From: Pseudoxanthomonas mexicana
GTDB lineage: Bacteria; Pseudomonadota; Gammaproteobacteria; Xanthomonadales; Xanthomonadaceae
Length of the DNA: 53,634 nucleotides
Assembly: GCF_010093385.1 (NCBI RefSeq)
Contig: NZ_PDWV01000025.1
Span: 1-53,634, forward strand
Direction of reading: 5' to 3'
In this document: positions 8,651-21,160 of the stretch, piece by piece
Position numbering within the stretch: the stretch's first letter is position 1
Layout of the letters: each line of letters opens with the position of its first letter
Made by a program: the position numbers and the translations under genes
Notes under the pieces: model-generated
The model's database searches: none
Seen by the model: only the letters and a program-made list of their open reading frames with translations
What the model was told of the DNA's origin: nothing

Positions 8651-9316
8651 TCAGGCCGCGCGCGCGGGCCGGCGCACGGCGCGCACCAGGCCGCTGCGGC
8701 CGCCACCGCAAGAGAACAGGTCGCCGCCGTCGGATTCCAGGCCGCTGACGTGGACGCCGGCCGGCAGTTCCAGCCGTTCGAGTACGCGACCGTCATCCGG
8801 GTCGATGCGGCGCAGGTCGCTGTCGTCGCCTTCCCACGTGCCATGCCACAGCTCACCGTCGGTCCAGCTGACACCGGTGACGAAACGGTCGGATTCGAGC
8901 GGGCGCAGCACCGCGCCGGTGGCCGGGTCGATCTGCACGATGCGGCGTTCACGGTACTGGCCCACCCACAGGCTGCCGTCGGCCCAGGCCATGCCCGAAT
9001 CGCAGCCCTGGCCCGGGGCGGGAATCGAAGCGAGGACGGCGCCGGTGGCGGGATCGATCTTGTCGATGCGCGCTTCGGCCAACTGGTACAGGTGAGGGCC
9101 GTCGAAGGCGGTGCCGGCGTCGGCCGCACGCGGCAGGCTGCGCGCGAGCTGTCCGCTGTCCGGATCGACGGCGATCAGCCGCTCGCCGGTGGCGGCCCAG
9201 ATGTGGTGGCCGTCGTAGGTGACGCCGGCCACGCCTTCGCTGGTGTCGAAGGGGCCGTATTCGCGGGCGATTTCAACAGGGCTGACGTGGACTGCGTGGC
9301 GCGGTGTGTCGTTCAT
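8651..9316 (-). CDS. Vgb-like beta-propeller protein
   Basis: The protein has 221 residues made of repeated propeller blades such as KIDPATGAVLASIPAPG, QIDPATGAVLRPLESD and RIDPDDGRVLERLELP, each with a SLWVGQ/ELWHGT-type strand. This is the YVTN/Vgb-type repeat pattern. There is no signal peptide, so it is likely cytoplasmic. The start at 9316 follows AGGAGCCCGCC, nearly the same leader as the DUF899 gene downstream. The C-terminus is Arg/Ala-rich. The function is unknown, and the ligand would have to come from genomic context. Confidence 0.75.
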   Translation of the reverse strand: MNDTPRHAVHVSPVEIAREYGPFDTSEGVAGVTYDGHHIWAATGERLIAVDPDSGQLARSLPRAADAGTAFDGPHLYQLAEARIDKIDPATGAVLASIPAPGQGCDSGMAWADGSLWVGQYRERRIVQIDPATGAVLRPLESDRFVTGVSWTDGELWHGTWEGDDSDLRRIDPDDGRVLERLELPAGVHVSGLESDGGDLFSCGGGRSGLVRAVRRPARAA

Positions 9317-9347
9317 GGCGGGCTCCTGGATGGGCGACGGGGCCAAT

Positions 9348-10568
9348 CTACGCAGACGGCGGCAAGGCGGGGAGTAACAAGATCGTCGTGAATCCGGTGA
9401 GCGGCTGCGCTACCCAGCGCCGTGCGCGCGCACGACCGATCGCGCGCACCTGGCCAGCGGCTTCCATGTCGGCGAGCGCGCGCTGCACCGAGCGCTGGCT
9501 GTCGCCGGTGGCCAGGGCCAGCGCGGAGGTGGACCAGGCCATGCCATCGGCCAGCAGCCCGTGCAGCGCGCCCTGTTCGCCATCGACGGGGGGCGCCAGC
9601 ACCACGACGTTGCGCCCGCCATGCGGCGACAACTGGAATCCGTGCGTGCTGGCGGTGAGGGCGGCGAACGGTGCCAGCAGGCGGCGCAGGCGTCCGATCT
9701 CCACGCGCAGGCGCGCGCGGTGCGTTTCGTCGGGATGGCGCGTGCGGAACACGCGCGCGATCAGCGTGCTGCGGTCGACATCGCCCGGCCACGCGGCGGC
9801 GAGCGCACGCAGCAGCGCGAACAGCACGGGCCGACGCGAGAGCGAGGTCGCGCCGTGCGCATCGCGCACTGCGTGGCGCAGGGCATCGACGACCAGCGTG
9901 CCGGAGGCGAGCAGGGCTTCCACCTCGTCCAGCGTGACGGGCTGTTCGTGGCCGGCGTGCAGGATGCGCGCGGCAGGACGCTGCAGGCTGGCCTGGACCT
10001 GTGCGATCTCGGCGGACAGCGCGGGAATGCCGGCCTTGGTGGCGGCAGCCCATGCGCGCTGCAGCGCCAGGCGCGCATCGTGCGTGCGCAGCGAGCGCAG
10101 GGCTATCTCGGTGGCGGCGAGTGCAGCCAGGGCGTGATGGGCGGCCGGCGCGCCCTCAAGGTCGAGGGCGTCCAGCGCGCTACGTGCGTTGTCCAGCCGG
10201 CCGAGCAACAAGTGTCGGCGCAGGGCGATCAACTGCGCGTGCCGGGCGTTGGCGCGGTCGCCACGTGCGGCCAGCGCCTGCGCGGCGTCTTCCAGCCGCT
10301 GCGGTGCGGGGGCGAAATCGCGCAGGGCCAGGGCCACTTCCGCTTCGGCCACCACGCAGAGGGCGCGGGCCAGCCGCTCGCGCGGGCCGAAACCGCGCGC
10401 GGCGCGCTTCAGCAGTTCGCGCGCACGCAGATAGTCGCCCAGCTGGGCCATGGCGATGCCGCGCAGCGCCAGCGCCGCCGGATCTTCACGCCAACCCACA
10501 TGCTTGAGCGCGCCCAGTACGTCGCCCGCAGTCAGGGCGCGTCCGGCGGCGGCGATCAGGGAGTCCAT
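9348..10568 (-). CDS. Winged-helix transcriptional regulator with helical N-terminal half
   Basis: The protein has 406 residues. Residues 1-190 are Ala/Leu-rich helices in a TPR-like pattern. The middle segment (RSTLIARVFRTRHPDETHRARLRVEIGRLRRLL...GFQL) resembles the OmpR/BTAD-type winged helix. A C-terminal segment (ATGDSQRSVQRALADMEAAGQVRAIGRARARRW) looks like a second winged HTH. It probably controls the Vgb-DUF899-membrane gene set that begins 31 bp downstream of its stop. Its ATG is preceded at exactly 6 nt by TAGGCT, so the mRNA may be leaderless. There is no domain for a known effector. Confidence 0.8.
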   Translation of the reverse strand: MDSLIAAAGRALTAGDVLGALKHVGWREDPAALALRGIAMAQLGDYLRARELLKRAARGFGPRERLARALCVVAEAEVALALRDFAPAPQRLEDAAQALAARGDRANARHAQLIALRRHLLLGRLDNARSALDALDLEGAPAAHHALAALAATEIALRSLRTHDARLALQRAWAAATKAGIPALSAEIAQVQASLQRPAARILHAGHEQPVTLDEVEALLASGTLVVDALRHAVRDAHGATSLSRRPVLFALLRALAAAWPGDVDRSTLIARVFRTRHPDETHRARLRVEIGRLRRLLAPFAALTASTHGFQLSPHGGRNVVVLAPPVDGEQGALHGLLADGMAWSTSALALATGDSQRSVQRALADMEAAGQVRAIGRARARRWVAQPLTGFTTILLLPALPPSA

Positions 10569-10574
10569 GCCGGC

Positions 10575-10580
10575 AGCCTA
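10575..10580 (-). promoter_or_regulatory. -10 box TAGGCT, 6 nt before the regulator ATG
   Basis: On the minus strand the sequence reads TAGGCTGCCGGCATG. With transcription starting about 7 nt after the -10 box, the first base would be the A of the ATG, giving a leaderless transcript. No Shine-Dalgarno sequence is present. A -35 box is not obvious. Confidence 0.45.
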
Positions 10581-10611
10581 CCGTGTGGCGCGGTCGCCGT
10601 CGCGGGCCGGA

Positions 10612-11070
10612 TTACTGCGCTTCCAGTTCCCTGCGCATGCGGGCATGGTCGCGACGGTACTGGCGTGCGAGCTGGGTCTTCTTCGCCGCCGTCAGGATCC
10701 TACCGGAGACCTGGAAGAACTTCTTCTCCTCCTCGCGCAGATGGTGGTGCACCTTCTGCGAGAGTTCGCGCGCCTTCTTCTGCCAGGCGGCGTGGCGGGG
10801 ATCGAGCGACTGCAGGTCTTCCACCAGTTCGTCGATCTGATGGTGCTCGTGCAGGGCGTGCCGCGAGGAGTTCAGCCCCCGGTCGTCCATGAGGATCGGG
10901 ACGTAGAGGAAGCGTTCCTCGGCGGCCGCATGCGCCGCCAGCTCGATGCGCAGCGCGGTGAACAGGTCCAGCCGCTCGCGCGTGCCGGGCCTGGAGCGCA
11001 GCAGGCGGCGGCACAGCGAGCGCTGGGTTTCATGGCTTTCGCGCAGGGCGTCGTAGAGGGTCTCGGGCAT
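10612..11070 (-). CDS. Hemerythrin-domain protein
   Basis: The protein has 152 residues and is all-helical, with the His/Glu pattern of a hemerythrin/HHE domain: ESHETQRSL, LAAHAAAEERFLYVPIL, LHEHHQIDELVEDL and VHHHLREEEKKFFQ. These residues form a non-haem di-iron centre that binds O2 or reacts with reactive species. The Lys/Arg-rich C-terminus is an addition. It starts 39 bp after katE on the same strand with an AGGAAA ribosome site, so it is probably part of a peroxide-stress operon. The ATG at 11070 was chosen over 11106 because of that site. Confidence 0.9.
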   Translation of the reverse strand: MPETLYDALRESHETQRSLCRRLLRSRPGTRERLDLFTALRIELAAHAAAEERFLYVPILMDDRGLNSSRHALHEHHQIDELVEDLQSLDPRHAAWQKKARELSQKVHHHLREEEKKFFQVSGRILTAAKKTQLARQYRRDHARMRRELEAQ

Positions 11071-11109
11071 GCGGTGGTTTCCTGGCGAAGGGCGGGGATG
11101 CGACATCGA

Positions 11110-13203
<2,094 letters not shown>

Positions 13204-13376
13204 CGGGGGTCTCCTGGACGACGTGGGGCCACTCGGGGGGTGGCTCGCTTCATCATCGGTCTGGCCGCGTGGAGGCCGCGTTAGGAGACGTTGACGACGG
13301 TCCGACGGGCGGTCGCGGACACTGGCTGTCCGCATCCGGTGGCATCACTGTCGCCTTATCCTCGGGAGATGACGCA

Positions 13377-13805
13377 ATGGAAACGAACGAACTGCACCGT
13401 GGCCGCCTGATCGACCACATCCAGCTGGTCGTGCGCGACCTGGAGGCCAGCAGGACCTTCTACCGCGCCGTGTTCGACGTGTTGGGCGTGCCGATGGGCG
13501 GCGAGTCCGACGACTACTTCTGGGCTGACGAGTTGTTCGTCTCCACCGCCGACAGCCAAGCTGCGCACGGCGAGCTGACCGGTCGCCACCACCTGGCGTT
13601 CCAGGCGCAGGATCGCGCGATGGTGGACCGCTTCCATGCCGTCGCGCTGGCGCATGGCGGCAAGGACAATGGCGCGCCAGGACTGCGTCCCTACCACCCC
13701 GGTTACTACGGCGCGTTCGTGCTGGACCCGGATGGCAACAACATCGAGGCGGTGTACCACGGCGAGGCCAGGCGCAGTGCGCCTTCGGTGAAGGTGGAGT
13801 TCTGA
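13377..13805 (+). CDS. VOC (glyoxalase/dioxygenase superfamily) protein
   Basis: The protein has 142 residues, a single VOC domain with two beta-alpha-beta modules: IDHIQLVVRDLEASRTFYRAVF, then HHLAFQAQDRAMVDRFHAVALAHGG and YYGAFVLDPDGNNIEAVYH. His (DHIQL), His (HHLAF) and Glu (NIEAVYH) are the usual metal-ligand positions. The substrate is unknown; the family includes lyases, dioxygenases and resistance proteins. The start at 13377 follows GGGAG; an earlier in-frame ATG at 13269 would add a low-complexity stretch. It is transcribed divergently from katE. Confidence 0.88.
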   Translation: METNELHRGRLIDHIQLVVRDLEASRTFYRAVFDVLGVPMGGESDDYFWADELFVSTADSQAAHGELTGRHHLAFQAQDRAMVDRFHAVALAHGGKDNGAPGLRPYHPGYYGAFVLDPDGNNIEAVYHGEARRSAPSVKVEF

Positions 13806-13810
13806 AACAG

Positions 13811-13836
13811 CCTTTCCCCGCTGACGCGGGAAAAGG
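13811..13836. terminator. Hairpin after the VOC gene
   Basis: CCTTTCCCCGC at 13811-13821 pairs with GCGGGAAAAGG at 13826-13836 with one mismatch and a TGAC loop. It begins just after the VOC stop and lies between two convergent genes. There is no T-run, so it may be a repeat hairpin acting as a weak terminator. Confidence 0.4.
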
Positions 13837-13922
13837 GGAGCGGCGCTTGCGGACACTGACGTGCCGGAATTATGCCGGCCGACGCCTCGATGCCTTGATC
13901 CGCCGGGGCGCCGCCCGTTGTC

Positions 13923-15254
13923 TCAGCGCCCAGGCTGCGCAACCACCCGCGCGCGCCCGTAAGGTGCATGCGGAAGCGTACAGGTGAGGATCCAGTCGAC
14001 CTGCATGCGCTGGTAGCCGTCGGCGATACGGGTGTACGTGCGGGTGTCGTCGTCGCCGGTCTCGAATTCGCGGATGCCGTGGTCCGTGCCGGGGAACACC
14101 ACGGTGGTGATCGGGTGGCCTGCTTCCCCCAGCGCCACGAGACGCCGCAGGGTTTCCTCGGGAGGCGCTTCGCGATCCGCACCGGCCAGTATCCACAACT
14201 GCGGGATGCGCAGCGCCCGCAGTACCGGCATCGTGTCGTAATTCCACGTGGTGCCCTTGTCGTGCTGTGCGGCGGTGGCTTCGATCTGTTCCCGCGTGTG
14301 CTGCAGCAACAGTCCACTGAACTCGCCCTTGATCGCCGGATACCAGGGCTCGCCCGCGTAGCGGCGGCGAAGGACTTCCAGACGCTCCCAATCGGCCTCG
14401 CGGCGCGAGGCCACGACGGCCGCGGTGGCTTCGGTGATCTCGCGCGCCTTGGCCATCACCTCCTCGCCGTACCCGGCGCGGCGCAGGTCCAGCATCACCT
14501 GGTCGCGGTCCTCGGCCAGCGGGCTGTCCGCCATGCCATAGCCCACCACCACGAAGGCGGCATGGTCGGTCTTGCTGGCCGCCAGCGGCGCGACCCAACC
14601 CGCCTGGCTGCCACCCAGGAAGCCGATGCGCGCCGCGCGCGGCCCCGCCAGGCGACGGGCTTCGTGCAGGGCAGCGACGGCATCGTCGGACAGCAGATGG
14701 AAGTCCTGCGTGTAGGTGCCGGTGGACTGCCCGGTGCCGCGTTTGTCGTAGACGAACACACCCACGCCCTGCGCAGGAAACATATGTTGCGCCGCGTACA
14801 AGTCGACGCCGGAGTAGTCCTCCGACCCGTGCACGATGACCGCGATCGGCACGGGGCGATCGCCTTGTGGCAGCACCAGCCGGCCACGCAACTGTTCGCC
14901 CTTGCCGGCGAAACGCGTTTCGGTGATGTCGAAGGCGATCTTCGAGCCTGCCTGCCCATCGAAGGTGATGCGGGCATCCGCGCACTCGCCGAAGCGCACG
15001 ACCTTGCCGTCGGGCCGGCTGGTCCAGCCCGTCGTGCTGCGCCATGCACCGTCCGCGGGCGACAGCAGGCCGGTGGTGCCATCCACGCGCCGCCAGCGCA
15101 GTTGGGCAGGTTCGCTGAGGCGATCGATCCCCACCACGCTGCCATCGAGGAGGCGGTAGGCGCCGGCATGGCAGGCAGGTGCATCGGCCGAACGGGCTTC
15201 GCTCGGCAGCAGAACGGCAACGAGCATGGCGCAGGAAAAGAGGACAGGGCGCAT
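13923..15254 (-). CDS. Exported alpha/beta hydrolase
   Basis: The protein has 443 residues. A signal peptide (MRPVLFSCAMLVAVLLPSEARSADA) is followed by a domain of about 110 residues and then an alpha/beta hydrolase fold. The oxyanion segment is VIVHGSEDYSG, the nucleophile elbow GGSQAGW, the acid AGADREAP and the catalytic His GTDHGI. The sequence resembles the prolyl-oligopeptidase/dienelactone hydrolase side of the superfamily. It acts in the periplasm or outside, probably on an ester or peptide; the substrate is unknown. It has no operon partner, and two AAGTSACTT elements lie about 70-100 bp upstream. Confidence 0.86.
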   Translation of the reverse strand: MRPVLFSCAMLVAVLLPSEARSADAPACHAGAYRLLDGSVVGIDRLSEPAQLRWRRVDGTTGLLSPADGAWRSTTGWTSRPDGKVVRFGECADARITFDGQAGSKIAFDITETRFAGKGEQLRGRLVLPQGDRPVPIAVIVHGSEDYSGVDLYAAQHMFPAQGVGVFVYDKRGTGQSTGTYTQDFHLLSDDAVAALHEARRLAGPRAARIGFLGGSQAGWVAPLAASKTDHAAFVVVGYGMADSPLAEDRDQVMLDLRRAGYGEEVMAKAREITEATAAVVASRREADWERLEVLRRRYAGEPWYPAIKGEFSGLLLQHTREQIEATAAQHDKGTTWNYDTMPVLRALRIPQLWILAGADREAPPEETLRRLVALGEAGHPITTVVFPGTDHGIREFETGDDDTRTYTRIADGYQRMQVDWILTCTLPHAPYGRARVVAQPGR

Positions 15255-15320
15255 GACGCATCCCGAGAGAAGACAGGAACGGCAGGCTAGCCGACGCGGC
15301 CGGCGGAACGGCAGGGTCGC

Positions 15321-15355
15321 AAGTCACTTCGAGTGCTGCCAGAAGTCACTTCTGG
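15321..15355. promoter_or_regulatory. Two AAGTCACTT elements, possible operator
   Basis: AAGTCACTT occurs at 15321-15329 and again at 15343-15351, 22 bp apart, about two helical turns. The second copy sits in a perfect 17-bp palindrome at 15339-15355 (CCAGAAGT, C, ACTTCTGG). The pair lies upstream of the exported hydrolase gene and between it and the gcvP terminator. An operator role is inference. Confidence 0.35.
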
Positions 15356-15379
15356 GCGCGGCGGGCAAGCTGCAAACGC

Positions 15380-15406
15380 AGAAGGCCCCGCAGTGCGGGG
15401 CCTTCT
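15380..15406 (-). terminator. Terminator of gcvP
   Basis: A strong GC hairpin: AGAAGGCCCCGC on one side and GCGGGGCCTTCT on the other around a short loop. It begins 20 bp after the gcvP stop in the direction of transcription. The following tract (GCGTTTGC) is only weakly T-rich. Confidence 0.65.
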
Positions 15407-15425
15407 CCCGTGAAACCGTGGCGGC

Positions 15426-18320
<2,895 letters not shown>

Positions 18321-18375
18321 GGGAGGCATCCGGGAAGGGCAATGGAACCGGGCGCGCGGAAACCGCACGTGGGAT

Positions 18376-18575
18376 GCCCCTCTGTCCTTTTGCCTGAGAG
18401 TTTGGAAGCGCGCCGACGAGGAGGTCGCGTGCTTCGTGCCCCTTCGGCGCCGGCGCTGCCGCGAGGCGGCCGGTCTCTCCAGAGTGTCGTTGCAGTGGTG
18501 GTATCGGGCCTGAGCGATTACGGGCGTTTGCGCCTTCGGCAGCCGGTCGCGGGCGACGGGCTTCTCCCACCGGTG
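18376..18575 (-). ncRNA. Tandem glycine riboswitch upstream of gcvP
   Basis: Read on the minus strand, the promoter-distal aptamer (about 18481 to 18376) has GGAGAGACC, then GCGCCGAAGGGGCACG, then CTCTCAGGCAAAAGGACAGA. These are the conserved blocks of the glycine aptamer. Directly upstream is a first aptamer (about 18575 to 18485) with TGGGAGAAGCCCG, CTGCCGAAGGCGCAAACGCC and GCTCAGGC, joined through the short linker ACACTCTGGAGAG. In the first aptamer the block after CTCAGGC reads CCGATACCACCACTG rather than AAAAGGACAG, so it is diverged. The gcvP start lies 56 nt beyond. Glycine binding is expected to switch the gene on. Confidence 0.9.
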
Positions 18576-18585
18576 TTGCCGGCGG

Positions 18586-18591
18586 ATTATA
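18586..18591 (-). promoter_or_regulatory. -10 box TATAAT for the riboswitch-gcvP transcript
   Basis: A perfect TATAAT on the minus strand. The predicted start near 18579 is a few bases before the first aptamer begins. No good -35 is seen. It lies about 100 bp from the divergent exporter gene. Confidence 0.7.
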
Positions 18592-18691
18592 GCCTGCGGG
18601 CGGGTCCGCCGGCGGTTTCGGCGTACCATGTGCCGCCCGGCGCGACCTGTTCATGGAGAACCGCCGCGCCCGTCCGGAGCGTCCCCCCGCA

Positions 18692-19945
18692 ATGAGTGCC
18701 CCCCACGCCATCTCCAACCGCCGCCTGGCCCTGCTGCTGGGCGGGCTGGCGATGTTCGGTCCGTTCTCCATCGACACCATCTTCCCGGCCTTCCCGGCCA
18801 TGGGCGCGCAGCTGGGCGCGGACAAGGTGGCGATGCAGCAGACCATCAGCGCCTACCTGTTGACCTACGCGTTGATGAGCCTGGTACACGGGCCGCTGTC
18901 GGACACGTTCGGCCGCCGGCGGGTGATCCTGGGCGGGCTGTTCGTGTTCCTGCTGGCGTCGGTGGGCTGCGCGCTGGCCACCGACATGGGCACGCTGCTG
19001 CTGTTCCGCGCCCTGCAGGGCCTGTCGGCGGGCGTGGGCTTTATCGTCGGCCGCGCGGTGATCCGCGATGCCCGCCACGGGGACGACGCGCAGCGGCTGA
19101 TGAGCCAGGTATCGATGATCTTCGGCATTGCGCCGGCCATCGCCCCCATCGTCGGTGGCTGGATCCTGGGCTGGAGCGCTTGGCCGACCATCTTCTGGTT
19201 CCTGGCCGCGTTCTCGCTGCTGTTGCTGGTCGCGGTGGCCGTATGGCTGCCGGAGACGCATCCGGCCGAAGTGCGCCTGAAGGTGTCGCCGCGCCACCTG
19301 CTGCGCGACTACGTGGGCATCGTGCGCAACCGGCGCTTCCTGCGCCTGGCGCTGGCCGGTTCGCTGAGTTTCGGCGGGCTGTTCCTGTACATCGCGTCCG
19401 CGCCTGCGTTCGTGATGGACCTGCTGCACCTCAACGAGCAGCAGTTCGCGTGGCTGTTCCTGCCGACCATCGGCGGCATGGTGCTGGGCGCGTTCCTGTC
19501 GGGCCGCGCCGCCGGTCGCGTGGAAGGGGCGCGCCTGGTGAAGATCGGCTATGCCTGCATGGCGCTGGCGATGGTGGCGAACGTGGGCTACAACGCCTGG
19601 GCGGGCGCGGACATCCGGGTGCCCTGGGCGGTGCTGCCGATGATGCTGGCGGCGCTGGGCGTGGCGCTGGTGTTCCCGATCCTGACCCTGGCCATCCTGG
19701 ACATGTATCCGCGCCAGCGCGGCGCGGCGTCTTCGCTGCAGGCCTTCAGCAACCTGATGGTGAACGCGCTCATCGCCGGCCTGCTGTCGCCGCTGCTGAG
19801 CCATCATGGCCTGCACCTGGCGCTGGGCATGGCCGGTTTCGTGCTGCTCGGTTGGCTGATGTGGCAATGGGAGGCGCTTGCCAGCCGCCGCCAGCCGGTC
19901 TGCCCCCGCGAACCCGTGGCGCTGCAACCCACCGATCAACTCTGA
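18692..19945 (+). CDS. Bcr/CflA-family MFS drug efflux transporter
   Basis: The protein has 417 residues and 12 predicted helices. Family marks are FGPFSIDTIFPAFPAM in helix 1, GPLSDTFGRRRVILGG (the MFS motif A loop), FRALQGLSAGVGFIVGRAVIRD, and a late YPRQRGAASSLQAFSNL. Bcr/CflA proteins export bicyclomycin, chloramphenicol-type drugs or peptides by proton antiport. The start at 18692 begins the conserved N-terminus; an ATG at 18653 would add a Pro/Arg stretch. The gene is divergent from the gcvP riboswitch. A small hypothetical gene follows 17 bp after the stop. Confidence 0.92.
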   Translation: MSAPHAISNRRLALLLGGLAMFGPFSIDTIFPAFPAMGAQLGADKVAMQQTISAYLLTYALMSLVHGPLSDTFGRRRVILGGLFVFLLASVGCALATDMGTLLLFRALQGLSAGVGFIVGRAVIRDARHGDDAQRLMSQVSMIFGIAPAIAPIVGGWILGWSAWPTIFWFLAAFSLLLLVAVAVWLPETHPAEVRLKVSPRHLLRDYVGIVRNRRFLRLALAGSLSFGGLFLYIASAPAFVMDLLHLNEQQFAWLFLPTIGGMVLGAFLSGRAAGRVEGARLVKIGYACMALAMVANVGYNAWAGADIRVPWAVLPMMLAALGVALVFPILTLAILDMYPRQRGAASSLQAFSNLMVNALIAGLLSPLLSHHGLHLALGMAGFVLLGWLMWQWEALASRRQPVCPREPVALQPTDQL

Positions 19946-19962
19946 CGCTTAGCGAGATTCCC

Positions 19963-20373
19963 ATGTCCATCCAGTCCAAGGCTCGACGCGAAGCGAAGAA
20001 GCGCAAGGCGACGAAGGAGCGCAACGTGGCGCGCGCCAACGCACCGGCGATCGAGCCGCATGCCGAGCTGCGCAATCCGCAGGGCGACCTGCTGGCCGGC
20101 ATCGTCCGCCAGGCGGGCGTGTGGGTGCTGGGCATGGACGGCCGCATCGCCGGCAGTTCCGACAGCGCGGCGGAAGTGCTGGCGATGATCAAGCAGGCCG
20201 CGGCCCTGCACGAGGCGCAGGGCAACCCCGTGCGCCTGGTGTACTCGGACGAACTGCGCGATACCGCCGTGATCGAGGCGGCCGCGCAGGGGCTGACGCT
20301 GGAGCAGTTCGAACAGCAGATGGCCGAGCAGATGAAGGCGAACAAGCCGGAACCTGCGCCGGACGTGAATTGA
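19963..20373 (+). CDS. Conserved small hypothetical protein
   Basis: The protein has 136 residues. A strongly basic N-terminus (SKARREAKKRKATKERNVARAN) is followed by a compact domain (HAELRNPQGDLLAGIVRQAGVWVLGMDGRIAGSSDSAAEVLAMI) and an acidic, Gln-rich end. There is no membrane segment or known motif. It starts 17 bp after the exporter gene and is probably cotranscribed with it. The basic tail could bind nucleic acid, but that is a guess. Confidence 0.8.
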   Translation: MSIQSKARREAKKRKATKERNVARANAPAIEPHAELRNPQGDLLAGIVRQAGVWVLGMDGRIAGSSDSAAEVLAMIKQAAALHEAQGNPVRLVYSDELRDTAVIEAAAQGLTLEQFEQQMAEQMKANKPEPAPDVN

Positions 20374-20389
20374 CGCCATACACCTCTCT

Positions 20390-20525
20390 GTAGGAGCGAC
20401 GTCAGTCGCGACCGCAGCCTGTCCGGGCTGGGAACAGGGGCGACTTGCAGCCTGGCGGTCGTCCTGCGTGCTTCAGCCCTTCTCGATCACTCCCGCCGCG
20501 CGGTCGCGACTGACGTCGCTCCTGC
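20390..20525. repeat. Pair of inverted REP-like elements (GTAGGAGCG family)
   Basis: A 26-bp arm at 20390-20415, beginning GTAGGAGCGACGTCAGTCGC, recurs in reverse complement at 20500-20525 with 25 of 26 bases matching. The arms are 84 bp apart. The right arm lies inside the end of the neighbouring membrane-protein gene. The GTAGGAGCG head is shared with the element at 25359-25436. Confidence 0.85.
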
Positions 20526-21036
20526 AACGGCGCCACGCCGCCATAGCGGCCAGCGAGAGTGTCGGCATCCATACCCAGCGCAGTTCCGACAGCAGCACCT
20601 CCACGCCGCGCGCGCTGAAGAAGCGGTTCGCGAACGGCGACACGTCGATCACCCGCCAGGGCGCGAAATGACGGGTGTCGGACCAGGGCCAGAGCAGCGC
20701 GACACCCAGGCCCCCGTCGGTCAGCATGTCCAGCACCGGGTGGGAGACGGCGGACAGGGCGACGAACAGTAGCGCGGTGAGGGGCGGCGCTTTCAGTATC
20801 CGCGCGAAACAGGCGGCCAGCAGACCGCACGCCAGCGCGAAGACCAGCGAATGGCTCGCGCCCCGATGACCGAAGGCATGCGCGTAGTCGATGCCCAGGG
20901 CGAACATCGCGACGTCGGCATCGGGCAGCATCGCGGCCGCCATGCCGGCGGCGACCAGGCGCGGCGGGACGCGCGAGCGCCCCAGCGCGATGCCGGCGGC
21001 GACGGGGAGCAGGGCGTGGGTCAGGACGGTGGGCAT
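20473..21036 (-). CDS. DUF457/YdjM-like inner-membrane metal-dependent hydrolase
   Basis: The protein has 187 residues and about four helices. Conserved His/Asp positions are MPTVLTHALLPVAAG, MLPDADVAMFAL, HAFGHRGASHSLVFAL and SHPVLDMLTDGGLGV, the pattern of the DUF457/YdjM membrane hydrolases. The late segment WRVIDVSPFANRFF is also typical. The last residues (CRSDVSRDRAAGVIEKG) are encoded by the right arm of the repeat at 20500-20525, so a mobile-type repeat seems to have supplied the present C-terminus. The start at 21036 has GAGGT upstream. The natural substrate is unknown. Confidence 0.85.
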   Translation of the reverse strand: MPTVLTHALLPVAAGIALGRSRVPPRLVAAGMAAAMLPDADVAMFALGIDYAHAFGHRGASHSLVFALACGLLAACFARILKAPPLTALLFVALSAVSHPVLDMLTDGGLGVALLWPWSDTRHFAPWRVIDVSPFANRFFSARGVEVLLSELRWVWMPTLSLAAMAAWRRCRSDVSRDRAAGVIEKG

Positions 21037-21113
21037 GGGGGAAACCTCGTGGGGCGGGTTTCCAGCGTCGGGTCGGCCGGTGTGGACCGGATGAAGTCTC
21101 CGTGGGGAAAGAA

Positions 21114-21137
21114 AAAGGCCGGCGTATGCCGGCCTTT
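21114..21137 (-). terminator. Intrinsic terminator of the lysyl-endopeptidase-like gene
   Basis: AAAGGCCGGC pairs with GCCGGCCTTT around a 4-base loop. On the minus strand it is followed by TTCTTTCCC, a fair T-tract. It begins 23 bp after the protease stop. Confidence 0.85.
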
Positions 21138-21160
21138 CGCAGGAGGTCGTCTCACCGGGC

